From Phytohabitans houttuyneae (GTDB taxonomy: Bacteria; Actinomycetota; Actinomycetes; Mycobacteriales; Micromonosporaceae), in contig NZ_BLPF01000002.1 in assembly GCF_011764425.1 (NCBI RefSeq), positions 1,426,997 to 1,490,996 of the forward strand: a stretch of 64,000 nucleotides of DNA. The letters run 5' to 3'. The notes under the pieces are model-generated. The model had not been told where the DNA came from. It saw only the letters and a program-made list of their open reading frames with translations, and ran no database searches. Made by a program: the position numbers and the translations under genes. Below are positions 42,506 through 51,013 of this stretch, in pieces; within the stretch, counting starts at the first letter, position 1, and every line of letters starts with the position of its first letter.

Positions 42506-43329
42506 CCCGACCAACGGCCGCCGCCGAGCGCCGCGCCGACCGTGGGCGGGATGCCCGGGTGCCGTGGCGGGTGTGCCGGGTGTGGGACCACCTGACCGAC
42601 GGGTTCGAGACCTGCCGCGCCGACCGGGAGATGGCCCGGCAGATGGAGACGGTCATCCCAGGCGTGCGGGAGATGGCGCGCGCCAACCGAGCCTTCACCC
42701 GCCGCGTCGTCACCACCCTCGTGGCCGCCGGCGTCGAACAGTACCTCGACCTGGGCTGCGGCACGCTCTCGGCCAACAGCGTCCACGAAACCCTGATCGA
42801 GTATGGGCCGGCGGCCCGGTCGGTGCATGTGGACATCGATGTGGTCGCGGTCGACCGGGCCATCGACCGGATCACCGACAACGGCCGTGCCGGCGTGGCG
42901 GCGGCGATCCGCGCCGACCTGTGCACACCGGCGACCGTCTTCAAGCATCCGACGGTGCGGCGGCTGCTCGACTTCGACAAACCCCTCGCGGTCATCGCGG
43001 CCGGTGTGCTGGCCCACTTGGATGACACCGCGGCGGCCGGGCTGCTGGCCACCGTCCGCGAGCAAAGCGTGGACGGCAGCTTCCTGGCCCTGACCCATCC
43101 CACCGCCGACGTCCACGCCGAAGTCAACGCGCTGACCACGATCGGGGCCTGGCCACGCAGCCGCACCCACGTCGAGCAGTTGCTGGCCGGTTGGCAGCTA
43201 CCCGAGCCAGGACTGGTGTGGGCGTCGCAGTGGCGGCCGGGCGTCGCCCCGAGCGACCCGTCACCAGCCGGGCGAGGCGCCCGATATCTGCTCGCCGCGT
43301 TGGCCGCGACCGCGGGAGGCGAGCGGTGA
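42502..43329 (+). CDS. SAM-dependent methyltransferase, DUF574 family, second copy
   Basis: The 275-aa protein has the family pattern: CRVWDHLTDGFETCRADREM, REMARANRAFTRRVVTTLVA, the SAM site YLDLGCGTLSANSVHETLIE and VHVDIDVVAVDRAID. The N-terminal conserved YDYxLGG block is diverged (VWDHLTDGF). It is clearly different from the copies at 32023 and 56055. The substrate is unknown. It is followed by a small frame and a GNAT gene. Confidence 0.85.
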   Translation: MTRPTAAAERRADRGRDARVPWRVCRVWDHLTDGFETCRADREMARQMETVIPGVREMARANRAFTRRVVTTLVAAGVEQYLDLGCGTLSANSVHETLIEYGPAARSVHVDIDVVAVDRAIDRITDNGRAGVAAAIRADLCTPATVFKHPTVRRLLDFDKPLAVIAAGVLAHLDDTAAAGLLATVREQSVDGSFLALTHPTADVHAEVNALTTIGAWPRSRTHVEQLLAGWQLPEPGLVWASQWRPGVAPSDPSPAGRGARYLLAALAATAGGER

Positions 43330-43419
43330 GGGCCATCGGTCCCAGGACGGCGACCGGCCGTCCGCGCTGCGTCGGTACGCCCAGCCGGGCGAGGGCAACG
43401 GCCCGGTGGGGGTGACCTG

Positions 43420-43623
43420 GTGAGTGGGTCCACTGGCGTGGTGAGGGCGGCCGCGGTTTCGCCAGCGCCGGCGAGGCGGTGGCTGGCGGCGGCCTCGGCG
43501 GGCGCGGTGGGTGGCTTGACCCAGGCCGCCCGCGTCGGCCAGCGCACCCGGGAGGTCGCAGCGGTCCGAAGACGTGCCCGGATGAGGCAGATGGCGCCGA
43601 GGTTTACCGAGAGGATCTGGTGA
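43420..43623 (+). CDS. Small basic protein frame coupled to the GNAT gene, uncertain
   Basis: The 67-aa frame starts at GTG 43420 and stops in GTGA with the GNAT start at 43620. The sequence is Ala/Arg-rich (LAAASAGAVGGLTQAARVGQ) without a recognisable domain. The coupling makes expression plausible, but Arg/Ala-rich frames are also common by chance at this GC. Confidence 0.3.
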   Translation: MSGSTGVVRAAAVSPAPARRWLAAASAGAVGGLTQAARVGQRTREVAAVRRRARMRQMAPRFTERIW

Positions 43624-44369
43624 GGACGATGGCTGTGGAGCCGGCGCCTGCGAAGGCGGTGGTGACGGTCCGGTCGGGGGTGGACGCCGCCGTTGGTGAT
43701 GGCGGTGCCCTGACGGAGCAGGTTGATGCGCTGGCCCGGCTGGTGCTGGCCGCGTGCGTGGACACCCGGGAAGGTGTCTGGCTGGTCGAGGATCGCAGCG
43801 CCCGGCTGGGCGTGTTCGCCGGGTTGTGGCCGGCGGTGATCCGGTACGCCCTCACGAGCGGGAACGTCGACGTCGCTGTCGATAGCGGCGGTGACACGGT
43901 CGGGATAGGCATCTGGGTGGACAGCGAGCGGGAGGACCCCGACGCCGTTGAAGGGCTACTGACCACGCTGTGCGGTCGGTACGCGGACCGGTTCGGGCAG
44001 TTCGAGGCGGCCCGCACGACAGCGCCGGCATCGGCCGGGTCGGGACAGCGGTCGGTGCGGTTGGTGTTGCTGGCGGTGGCTAGAGGCCGGCAGGGGCAGG
44101 GGATCGGTACCGCGTTGCTGCGGCATCGACACGCCGTCCTAGACCGTCAAGGGGTGCCGGCGTACGCGGCCGCGACCTCGTCCGGGTTCCGGGACCTGGC
44201 GGTCCGGCACGGCTACCAGCCGGACGGGCCGGTGACAGTGTTGCCCCATGGGCCGTCGGTGTGGCTGCTGGCCCGCCGCGGGCAGCCGGTGGCGACCGAA
44301 CCCGGCGACGACGACACCGCCCACCGGGCACACGTCGGGCCGCTCACCACGGCTGAGCCGGGTAGCTGA
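43620..44369 (+). CDS. GNAT-type acetyltransferase
   Basis: From GTG 43620 (or ATG 43629) the protein is about 249 aa. The C-terminal half holds RLVLLAVARGRQGQGIGTAL (acetyl-CoA loop, near residue 155) and VPAYAAATSSGFRDLAVRHG, ending in an LARRG strand. The N-terminal half is variable. It is a paralogue of the protein at 45150, with the same layout and similar motifs. Substrate unknown. Confidence 0.78.
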   Translation: MRTMAVEPAPAKAVVTVRSGVDAAVGDGGALTEQVDALARLVLAACVDTREGVWLVEDRSARLGVFAGLWPAVIRYALTSGNVDVAVDSGGDTVGIGIWVDSEREDPDAVEGLLTTLCGRYADRFGQFEAARTTAPASAGSGQRSVRLVLLAVARGRQGQGIGTALLRHRHAVLDRQGVPAYAAATSSGFRDLAVRHGYQPDGPVTVLPHGPSVWLLARRGQPVATEPGDDDTAHRAHVGPLTTAEPGS

Positions 44370-45149
44370 CCGGTCAGCATTCGCCGCACCAACCCGCCGG
44401 TGGTTCGCGCCGGCCAGCATCCACCCCGCATCTTGTACGGAAAGGCGCATTACCGCCCGATGTTCATGCCCCAGGCTCACACACCGGCTCCGGTCGCAGA
44501 CCCTGCGCAGCGGGACACGCACCTGCACAACGTGCGGGAGAAGCCGCAGGCCGGTCTCGTGGCTCGGCGACGAGGCGTTCGCCGCCACCACAGCAGGCGC
44601 CTGCCAGGTCGTTGCCCGCACCGGCAGCGTGGCCATCGCGGTCGACCTGCAAACCCCGTCACCGACCGGACGTTGCTGGGCCCGGCTCGCCGCGGAACTC
44701 GTGACCAGCCACGCCCTCGCCCAGGTGGCACCCCGACGACCACCACAACGATCCATAGTGGAGCGGCCGCTCGGGTGGGTTGCAGCCCGACCGGGGCTGC
44801 TCGGCCAGCCCGCGGTGGCAACCGTTGTGGCCGACCATGCCGCGAACCTCACCCAACCACGGTCACCGGCCCAGGCAGTGGTGTCCCGACGAGTGCGGGG
44901 GTGCCGGCGAGCTTGGGCACGCGCTTGCCGCCGCACCTGGCCGTCACCTCACGTGCCGGTCAGCATCGCCGTCAACGCCCGCGCGCACTGCACGTGTCCG
45001 CACCCGGCTACCGCGGCCGCGGTTGCCGAGATGCCTGTCTACCGGGGCATTCGACCGCGTCGGTCAAGCCGTCGGGTGGATCCACCGGCGGCTGGCCATC
45101 CACAGTGGACTTGGCAGAGCCAACGCCAGACCGGAAGGAAGACCTAGAT
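44370..45149. other. Region between two GNAT genes with a possible gene remnant
   Basis: The 780 bases hold no complete gene. In one plus-strand frame around 44560-44715 a stretch reads WLGDEAFAATTAGACQVVAR and VAIAVDLQTPSPTG, which looks like the C-terminal part of a secreted protein; the surroundings are Arg/Pro-rich and not gene-like. A decayed gene is possible. The palindrome TCCACAGTGGA is at about 45099-45109, upstream of the second GNAT gene. Confidence 0.4.
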
Positions 45150-45884
45150 GTGAATTACGCCGCCGACGACCATGCGCGTGATCGCTGCGACGGGAGTGGG
45201 GCCAGGCCGACCTCAGCGGTGGTCGAGGGTGCCGCACGTCGGGGTCTGGTGCGGGCGGCGCCGGCCGGAGTCGTCACCCGCGTTGAAGGGCTGCTGGCCG
45301 GTGCCTACGCGTCCACGGCGCTGGCGGGATGGCTTGTTCCGAACCAGCGGTCCCGTGCCCCGCTCATCCAGGCATGGATCGGCCTGTGCCTGGAAGCCGC
45401 GTTCGAGCGTGGTCACGTTGACATGCCGCCGGGGCATCGGGTGGCGACGGTGTGGCTGCCGGGGCCCACGACGGTGGGGTCGAATTGGTGGGAGCGGCTG
45501 GCGCGGGCGACCGCGCCGTTCGCGGACCAGTTCGTCAATCTGCACCGTCGGCTGGCCGACGCCGCGCCTACCGGGCTGCCCTACCAACAGCTTGCTTTCG
45601 CCGCGGGCCAGAACGGGATCCAGGGCCAGGGCTGGGGAACCTTGCTGCTGCGCCGTCGGCTGGACGTTCTGGACGCCCGGCAGGTCCCGGCGTACGCGGT
45701 TGCGGTCGACCCGAACAGTGTGCGTTGGTTGAGCCGACACGGATTCGGGGCGCACGGGCCACCGATTGCCCTTCCTGCGCATGGCCGGTCCGCAGTGGGT
45801 GGTCGTGAGCCGCCACCACGGCTGGGCGTGACGCTGCAACCGCTGTGGCGGCCACCATCCAAGCCACAGCGGCGCGGTCCCTGA
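45150..45884 (+). CDS. Second GNAT-type acetyltransferase, paralogue of 43620
   Basis: GTG 45150 follows GGAAGGAAGACC, giving 244 aa. Family motif NGIQGQGWGTLLLRRRLDVL and VPAYAVAVDPNSVRWLSRHG match the 43620 protein in order and spacing. The shared organisation suggests tandem duplication. The open frame upstream of GTG 45150 is a shadow. The role of the pair is unknown. Confidence 0.78.
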   Translation: MNYAADDHARDRCDGSGARPTSAVVEGAARRGLVRAAPAGVVTRVEGLLAGAYASTALAGWLVPNQRSRAPLIQAWIGLCLEAAFERGHVDMPPGHRVATVWLPGPTTVGSNWWERLARATAPFADQFVNLHRRLADAAPTGLPYQQLAFAAGQNGIQGQGWGTLLLRRRLDVLDARQVPAYAVAVDPNSVRWLSRHGFGAHGPPIALPAHGRSAVGGREPPPRLGVTLQPLWRPPSKPQRRGP

Positions 45885-46062
45885 CCGGGCCGCCTCCCGA
45901 TGGCGGTGATGCCTGCCGGCACTCCGGTGGCTGACATCGCAGTTGACCGCAGCCCTCAATGGCTTTGCGTGTGGCCTGCGCGCAGGGCGGGGCGGTGGGC
46001 GGCTGAGGAACGCCGTGCTGTCCAGACCTGATCCGACAAGACTTGAAACGGAGCTTGCTCGC

Positions 46063-46998
46063 ATGGAACTTTTGTCTGCCTCATCCCGCCGGGGTCGCAT
46101 CGCAGTCGCGGTGGGGGCTGCTCTGGGCGTCGCCGCGACGGTCGGCGCGGCCGCCATACTGCGAGCCACGTTGTCCGACGCCCCCACCCAAGCGGAGGCA
46201 GCATCGCCGTCGGCGGCCACCCCGGCAACGACGGCCGCGGCGGTCGTCGCCGCGACCGGTCCGGCCGGTCCGCAGCCGGTGGCGTGCATGGCGCAGCTCG
46301 CCGACGCTGTCGCTGCCCGGCCCGCGGAGACGGCCGCCCTGGGCCGGTACTGGGCGATCCACAGCCGGTGGTGGGGCGAGGACATGGCCGCCAGCGGCGG
46401 CAGCACCGTGGTGACCGCGGCGACGTACGAGTCGAGGCTGTGGCGCGCGTCGGACGGCAGCGGCCGGCAGGACGTGATCGCCATCCCCGGCGAGAACAGC
46501 CGTCCGGACAGCAGCAGCACCTACACCGCCGGCGGCCTGGCCGGCGTCCTCGCCGAGCCGATCGAGACCCGACCGGCCGTGCTGGCCGCCCAACTGCAAA
46601 CGCACTCGCCACCGCAGATGGGACCGCAGTGGGTGTTGCGGGCGATCGCGGACGTCTACCACACCCACGCCACAGCGCAGCCGGTACGGGTGGCGCTGTT
46701 ACGGGTCCTGGCGATGCAGACCACCGGGCTGCAATGCGAGGGCGGCTGGAAAGACCGGGCGGGACGGCAAGGTATCGCGGTCGCAGTCAACTCCAACTCC
46801 GACAGCACACGCGATCGGCTGATCTTCGACCCGGTCACCGGTGCCCTGCTGGCGGCCGAGGAAGTCACGCTGATCAACCCGCCGGCGCTGCGGGGGCCCA
46901 CGCCCCGTACCCAGAGCTACTGGCTGCTGCTGCAAGCGCGTCACGTCAACGACCTTCCCGCAGGCAGCGCAGGGACCGGCAAGTCAGGGGAGCGGTGA
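46063..46998 (+). CDS. Membrane-anchored CU044_5270-like protein
   Basis: The 311-aa product starts at ATG 46063 (MELLSASSRRGRIAVAVGAA). One transmembrane helix (IAVAVGAALGVAATVGAAAI) is followed by an Ala/Thr-rich linker and an extracellular domain with RYWAIHSRWWGEDMAASGGS and FDPVTGALLAAEEVTLINPP. This layout resembles CU044_5270-family proteins, usually next to extracytoplasmic-function sigma factors; no sigma factor is seen here. It is a paralogue of the next gene. Confidence 0.65.
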   Translation: MELLSASSRRGRIAVAVGAALGVAATVGAAAILRATLSDAPTQAEAASPSAATPATTAAAVVAATGPAGPQPVACMAQLADAVAARPAETAALGRYWAIHSRWWGEDMAASGGSTVVTAATYESRLWRASDGSGRQDVIAIPGENSRPDSSSTYTAGGLAGVLAEPIETRPAVLAAQLQTHSPPQMGPQWVLRAIADVYHTHATAQPVRVALLRVLAMQTTGLQCEGGWKDRAGRQGIAVAVNSNSDSTRDRLIFDPVTGALLAAEEVTLINPPALRGPTPRTQSYWLLLQARHVNDLPAGSAGTGKSGER

Positions 46999-47070
46999 TG
47001 CGACACCACCGACTGTCCGCCGCGGCGGGCACCAGCATCACCGGCGCGGCCACCACCGCTGGCGAAAGGG

Positions 47071-48234
47071 ATGGCCGACGTGCCTGAGCGGGAAGTGCAG
47101 ACGGACCCGAGTACTGACGGTACTGGTCAGGTGCGGTTCGGCCCGACCAATGACCTGCCGCCTGACCCGTCGCCGCAGGCATCGACCGCTGCGAGCGGCC
47201 CGGCTGCGGGACCGCCGATCGGCGCTCCACCGGCCGCGGTGCAGATTCCGGCATCGGCGAAACGTCCGGCAAGCGCCGGTCGACGTCGAGCGATGGTGGC
47301 CGCCATCACCGCCGCCGTTGCGGTGGCGGCCGCCACCGGCGTGGCCGCCGCGGGCATCGCTGGCGGACCATCCGAGGACGCCAGCCCCGCTGCGGCTAAC
47401 CAGGTAGGCGTCTCGGCAGCCTCGTCGGCGCCTTTGCCGCTACCGGCGACGGCTCCGCCGGGGCCGTCGATCGGCCCGGGTTCGCCACGCCAACAGGCCC
47501 TGGCCTTCGCTGGCAGGTTGCGCCCGGCGGCCTCCGATGTCAGCCGCGGCCCGTACAGCTATCTGGAAACCCGGCAGTGGGGACATCAGGCATTCCCGGA
47601 CGGGGACGGCCGGTTGCCGCCGTCGGTGCAGCGGATCCAGTGGTGGCGGAGCCTGGCCGGGGCAGGCCGGCAGGTCACCTGGGACGAAACCGACGGCGGC
47701 TGCCGACAGGACGGTGGCGACACCCGCACCAGCGGCGGCATGGAAGGCCCGGCCGGCATCGCCGGCCGGATCGCCGCCGACCCAGATCGGCTGCGCCGGC
47801 AGCTGATGGCCGGCTCGCTGCCGCAGGAACGCCGCCCGCGACACGTGGTCAGCGTGATCATGTACCTGCCCGACTGGGGCTACCTGGACCGGTCGGCACG
47901 GACCACGATCGTTCGCCTGCTGGCCGAGCAGCCCGGCCTGCAACCGCTGACCGGCGTGACGGACCGGGCTGGACGGCCGGCGGTGCGGGTCGCGGTCCGA
48001 GACACCGACAGCCTTGGCACCGTGTTGGACGTCGTGCTGCTGCTGCACCCGGTCAGTGGGCAGCTGTTGGCCAGCTACGACGAGGTCGTCGGCGCCGCCG
48101 CCAACACCGATCCGAACTACCTGACCAACCTGCACGGCTACCGCCTCTACCTGGACCAGCGACGCACGCCCACCACGCAACAGCCCGCTGCCGGCTGCGC
48201 CGGACCCGCAACGACGCCGGGCCGGACCCGATGA
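47071..48234 (+). CDS. Second membrane-anchored CU044_5270-like protein
   Basis: The 387-aa product has a long Pro/Ala-rich cytosolic N-terminus, a transmembrane helix (AMVAAITAAVAVAAATGVAA) and an outer domain with GPYSYLETRQWGHQAFPDGD, TWDETDGGCRQDGG and LLLHPVSGQLLASYDEVVG. It shares the general plan and the closing PVSG/PVTG-L-A motif with the preceding protein. ATG 47071 follows GAAAGG. Functions in envelope sensing are only a guess. Confidence 0.65.
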   Translation: MADVPEREVQTDPSTDGTGQVRFGPTNDLPPDPSPQASTAASGPAAGPPIGAPPAAVQIPASAKRPASAGRRRAMVAAITAAVAVAAATGVAAAGIAGGPSEDASPAAANQVGVSAASSAPLPLPATAPPGPSIGPGSPRQQALAFAGRLRPAASDVSRGPYSYLETRQWGHQAFPDGDGRLPPSVQRIQWWRSLAGAGRQVTWDETDGGCRQDGGDTRTSGGMEGPAGIAGRIAADPDRLRRQLMAGSLPQERRPRHVVSVIMYLPDWGYLDRSARTTIVRLLAEQPGLQPLTGVTDRAGRPAVRVAVRDTDSLGTVLDVVLLLHPVSGQLLASYDEVVGAAANTDPNYLTNLHGYRLYLDQRRTPTTQQPAAGCAGPATTPGRTR

Positions 48235-48363
48235 CCTGCACCGGCTGCGCCGCAACGTTCGTGGTGTCGGCCTGCTACGCGACGCGGCGACCGCAGGCGG
48301 TTGGACGGCCGAGGTGCCCTAGGCCGCCGGTGCGGGCTCGGCGCTGCGCCCGGTGTTTCGGCC

Positions 48364-50772
48364 GTGATCGGCGCCGGGCGACAGGTGTTCAGCGGCGCGC
48401 CTGCGGGTGGCGCGGTGGTGTCGACCGGTTCGGGGCGGCGGCTGTGGCCGCATCAGGTTGATGCGGTGGATTCGTGGTGCGCCGCGGTTGGTGAGGGCGA
48501 GCGGGCCACGGTCGTGGCGGCGTGTGGCACGGGCAAGACGCTGATTGCGGCGGAGGCCTCAGCGCGGGTGGCGGCGGGTGAGCCGGTGTTGGTGACGGTG
48601 CCGACGGTTGACCTGTTGGCGCAGACCGTGGGGGAGTGGCTGGACTTTTTGGGTCGCGGGGTTGGGCGGCTGGTCGCGGTGTGCAATATGAGGCAGATGC
48701 GGCAGGCGGCCCGGCAGGCGGGGGTCAGCCTGCGCGGCCTGCAGGTCACGACTGATCCGGGCACGTTGGCTGGTTGGATGGCTGCCGGCCGGGTGACCGT
48801 GGTCGGGACCTACGCGAGCGTTGCGGTGATCCGGGCGGCGTATGCGCTGCATGATGCGCGGCGGGCCGGGCTGCTGGTGGTCGACGAGGCGCACCGCACC
48901 GCTGGTGAGATCGGTAAGCCGTGGGCGATGGTGCATGACGATGTCGCGGTCCCTGCCCGCCGCCGCATGTATGCCACGGCGACACCGCGGATTGTCGGGG
49001 ATGACCAGCAGGCGATCAGCATGGACGACGTCAAGGTGTTCGGGCCGACCGCGTTCCGGTTGGGGTTCGCCGACGCGATCGAGCTGGGTTTGCTGGCCGA
49101 CTATCGGCTTGTCGTCGCGGTGGTCACCGCCGAGCAGATCACCGGTCTGCAGGCCGAACAGACGTTGACGGTGGATGGGCGGCCGCGGCCGGCGCGGATG
49201 CTGGCCAGTCAGATCGCGCTGGCGCGGGCGATCAACGACTACGGGCTGCGCCGGCTGCTGGTCTACCACAACCGGGTGGCGGTGGCCGGCCACTTCGCGC
49301 AGACTTTGCCGGACGCGGTGGCGTTGCTGCCGGAGCGTGAGCGTCCACTGTGGCCGGTGGTGGGCTGGTCGGCGCATGGCCGGTCAGGGTTCGCCCATCG
49401 GGCCATGGTGCTGCGCGAGCTGCGTGAGCCGGGCGGAAACACGGTGGTGGTGTGCAACGCCCGTCTGTTCACCGAAGGCGTTGATGTGCCGGCGTTGGAC
49501 GGGGTCGCGTTCGACGAGCCCCGTTCCTCGATCATCGATGTGGTTCAGGGGGTTGGTCGGGCGTTGCGGCTCGGTGGTCAGCCCGGCAAGACCGCGACCG
49601 TCGTCGTGCCGGTTCTGACCAGCGAAGCCGCCCTTACCCGGCAGCTGGCCCGCCGGGACTGGCAGACCGTGTGGCGGGTGGTGCGGGCCTTGGGGGCGCA
49701 TGACGAACGGGTCGAGCAGCGCCTGCAACAAGCGCGTCAGACCTACCGCCGGCACAGCCCGGCCGGTGCCGTGGCCGGGCTTGACTGGCTGACCGCGGCC
49801 GGGCCCGGCGTGCCCGACGACTTCGCCGACCGGATCCGGCTGCGGGTGCTGACCCACGGCGCGACCGAGCGGGTGCAAGACGGCTGGGCCCACTACTACC
49901 CGCTGGTGGTGGCCTACCACGCCGAACACGGCCACCTGCGGATACCCTCCGATCCCGCACGTGCCGGGCTGCGCAGCTGGTTGACCCGGCAACGCCGGCT
50001 GCACGCCGTCGGCAAGCTGGCGCCGGAGCGAGTGACCGCACTGCAACGCCTCGGCATCGTTTGGGAGGTCGGCGAACATCAATGGGAAACCCGGTACGCC
50101 GAATACAAGCGCCTGCACCAACAACAACAGCAGGGTGATAAGGCGACAGCGTCGCAGAGCCTGACCGCGTGGTGCAGCCGGCAACGCGCCCTGCACCGCG
50201 ACGGCACCCTGCCGCCAGCCCGCAAACAGCTGCTGGACGAGGTCGGCTTCGACTGGGACCCGGTACAGACCGAGTGGGACACCGCGATCGCGCACCTGCG
50301 CACCTACCGCCGACAACATGGCGACCTGCTTGTGCCGCAGCACTTGATCTGCGATGACGGGTACCAGCTTGGTGCTTGGGTGAGCAACCGCCGCAGCGAG
50401 ATGCGCAGCCGTCAGCTGAGGCTGTCCGCGGCGCGTAAGGCCGAACTGGACCAGCTGGGGATGGTCTGGGACGCGTACGAGTTCCGCTGGCAGGAGGGTC
50501 TGACCGCCGCCCGCGCTTTCCACGCCGAACACGGGCATCTGCGTGTGCCGCAAGACCTCGTCTACGGCGACAACACGCACCGGCTCGGCAACTGGATCAG
50601 CAACCGCCGCGCCGACCACCGACGCGGCAACCTGGCACCGGAGCGCAAAGCCGAACTCGACCGGCTGGGCATGGACTGGGATCCGCCGCGAACCCGCCGA
50701 CCGGACGCAGCAGCGCCGAGGCCGCCTCAGCCCGAGCCGTTATCGGCCGCCAGCGGCCGGGTGCTGCGTTGA
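48364..50772 (+). CDS. Superfamily 2 helicase with four helicase-associated (HA) repeats, paralogue 1
   Basis: From GTG 48364 the protein is about 802 aa (GTG 48415 or 48418 are alternatives). It has a Q-like LWPHQVDAVDSW, Walker A VVAACGTGKTLIAA (about residue 52), DEAH-type VVDEAHRTAG (172), ATATPRI (motif III) and motif VI VQGVGRALRLGG. From residue about 510 four HA (PF03457) repeats follow, each with AYHAEHGHLRIP-like starts and LxxLGxxWD-like ends. HA repeats are thought to bind nucleic acid. A paralogue lies at 53453, with a STAND gene between. The biological role is not known. Confidence 0.9.
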   Translation: MIGAGRQVFSGAPAGGAVVSTGSGRRLWPHQVDAVDSWCAAVGEGERATVVAACGTGKTLIAAEASARVAAGEPVLVTVPTVDLLAQTVGEWLDFLGRGVGRLVAVCNMRQMRQAARQAGVSLRGLQVTTDPGTLAGWMAAGRVTVVGTYASVAVIRAAYALHDARRAGLLVVDEAHRTAGEIGKPWAMVHDDVAVPARRRMYATATPRIVGDDQQAISMDDVKVFGPTAFRLGFADAIELGLLADYRLVVAVVTAEQITGLQAEQTLTVDGRPRPARMLASQIALARAINDYGLRRLLVYHNRVAVAGHFAQTLPDAVALLPERERPLWPVVGWSAHGRSGFAHRAMVLRELREPGGNTVVVCNARLFTEGVDVPALDGVAFDEPRSSIIDVVQGVGRALRLGGQPGKTATVVVPVLTSEAALTRQLARRDWQTVWRVVRALGAHDERVEQRLQQARQTYRRHSPAGAVAGLDWLTAAGPGVPDDFADRIRLRVLTHGATERVQDGWAHYYPLVVAYHAEHGHLRIPSDPARAGLRSWLTRQRRLHAVGKLAPERVTALQRLGIVWEVGEHQWETRYAEYKRLHQQQQQGDKATASQSLTAWCSRQRALHRDGTLPPARKQLLDEVGFDWDPVQTEWDTAIAHLRTYRRQHGDLLVPQHLICDDGYQLGAWVSNRRSEMRSRQLRLSAARKAELDQLGMVWDAYEFRWQEGLTAARAFHAEHGHLRVPQDLVYGDNTHRLGNWISNRRADHRRGNLAPERKAELDRLGMDWDPPRTRRPDAAAPRPPQPEPLSAASGRVLR

Positions 50773-50823
50773 TGGTCACCGTCTGCTACCGCACCGCCGT
50801 CCTTGTCCAGGCGGGCTCGGACG

Positions 50824-50848
50824 CCGGAACCCCGGTCAGGGGTTCCGG
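50824..50848. terminator. Strong hairpin after helicase 1
   Basis: CCGGAACCCC at 50824-50833 pairs perfectly with GGGGTTCCGG at 50839-50848 around a 5-base loop (GGTCA). It lies 52 bases after the helicase stop and before the STAND gene. A T-tract is nearly absent, as usual in actinomycetes. It is the best terminator candidate in the window. Confidence 0.6.
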
Positions 50849-51013
50849 TTGTCGGGCCAGCCCGCTCCAAGCCGGTCGCGGCAGCTCGTTTCTGCTGGCG
50901 CCAACCCCAGGCCTGGTGCGTGACCGCGCGCCGCGCCACCGGGTCGGTGCTCGATGCCCAGGCCACGACATTGCGAGCCAGTGCGGCCATCAGACATGCG
51001 GAACGGACCGACG

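Noticed and set aside
44248-45147. 299-aa plus-strand frame between the two GNAT genes
   Set aside because: Only a short inner stretch looks coding; the rest is Arg/Pro-rich, the start overlaps the GNAT gene and no ribosome site is present.
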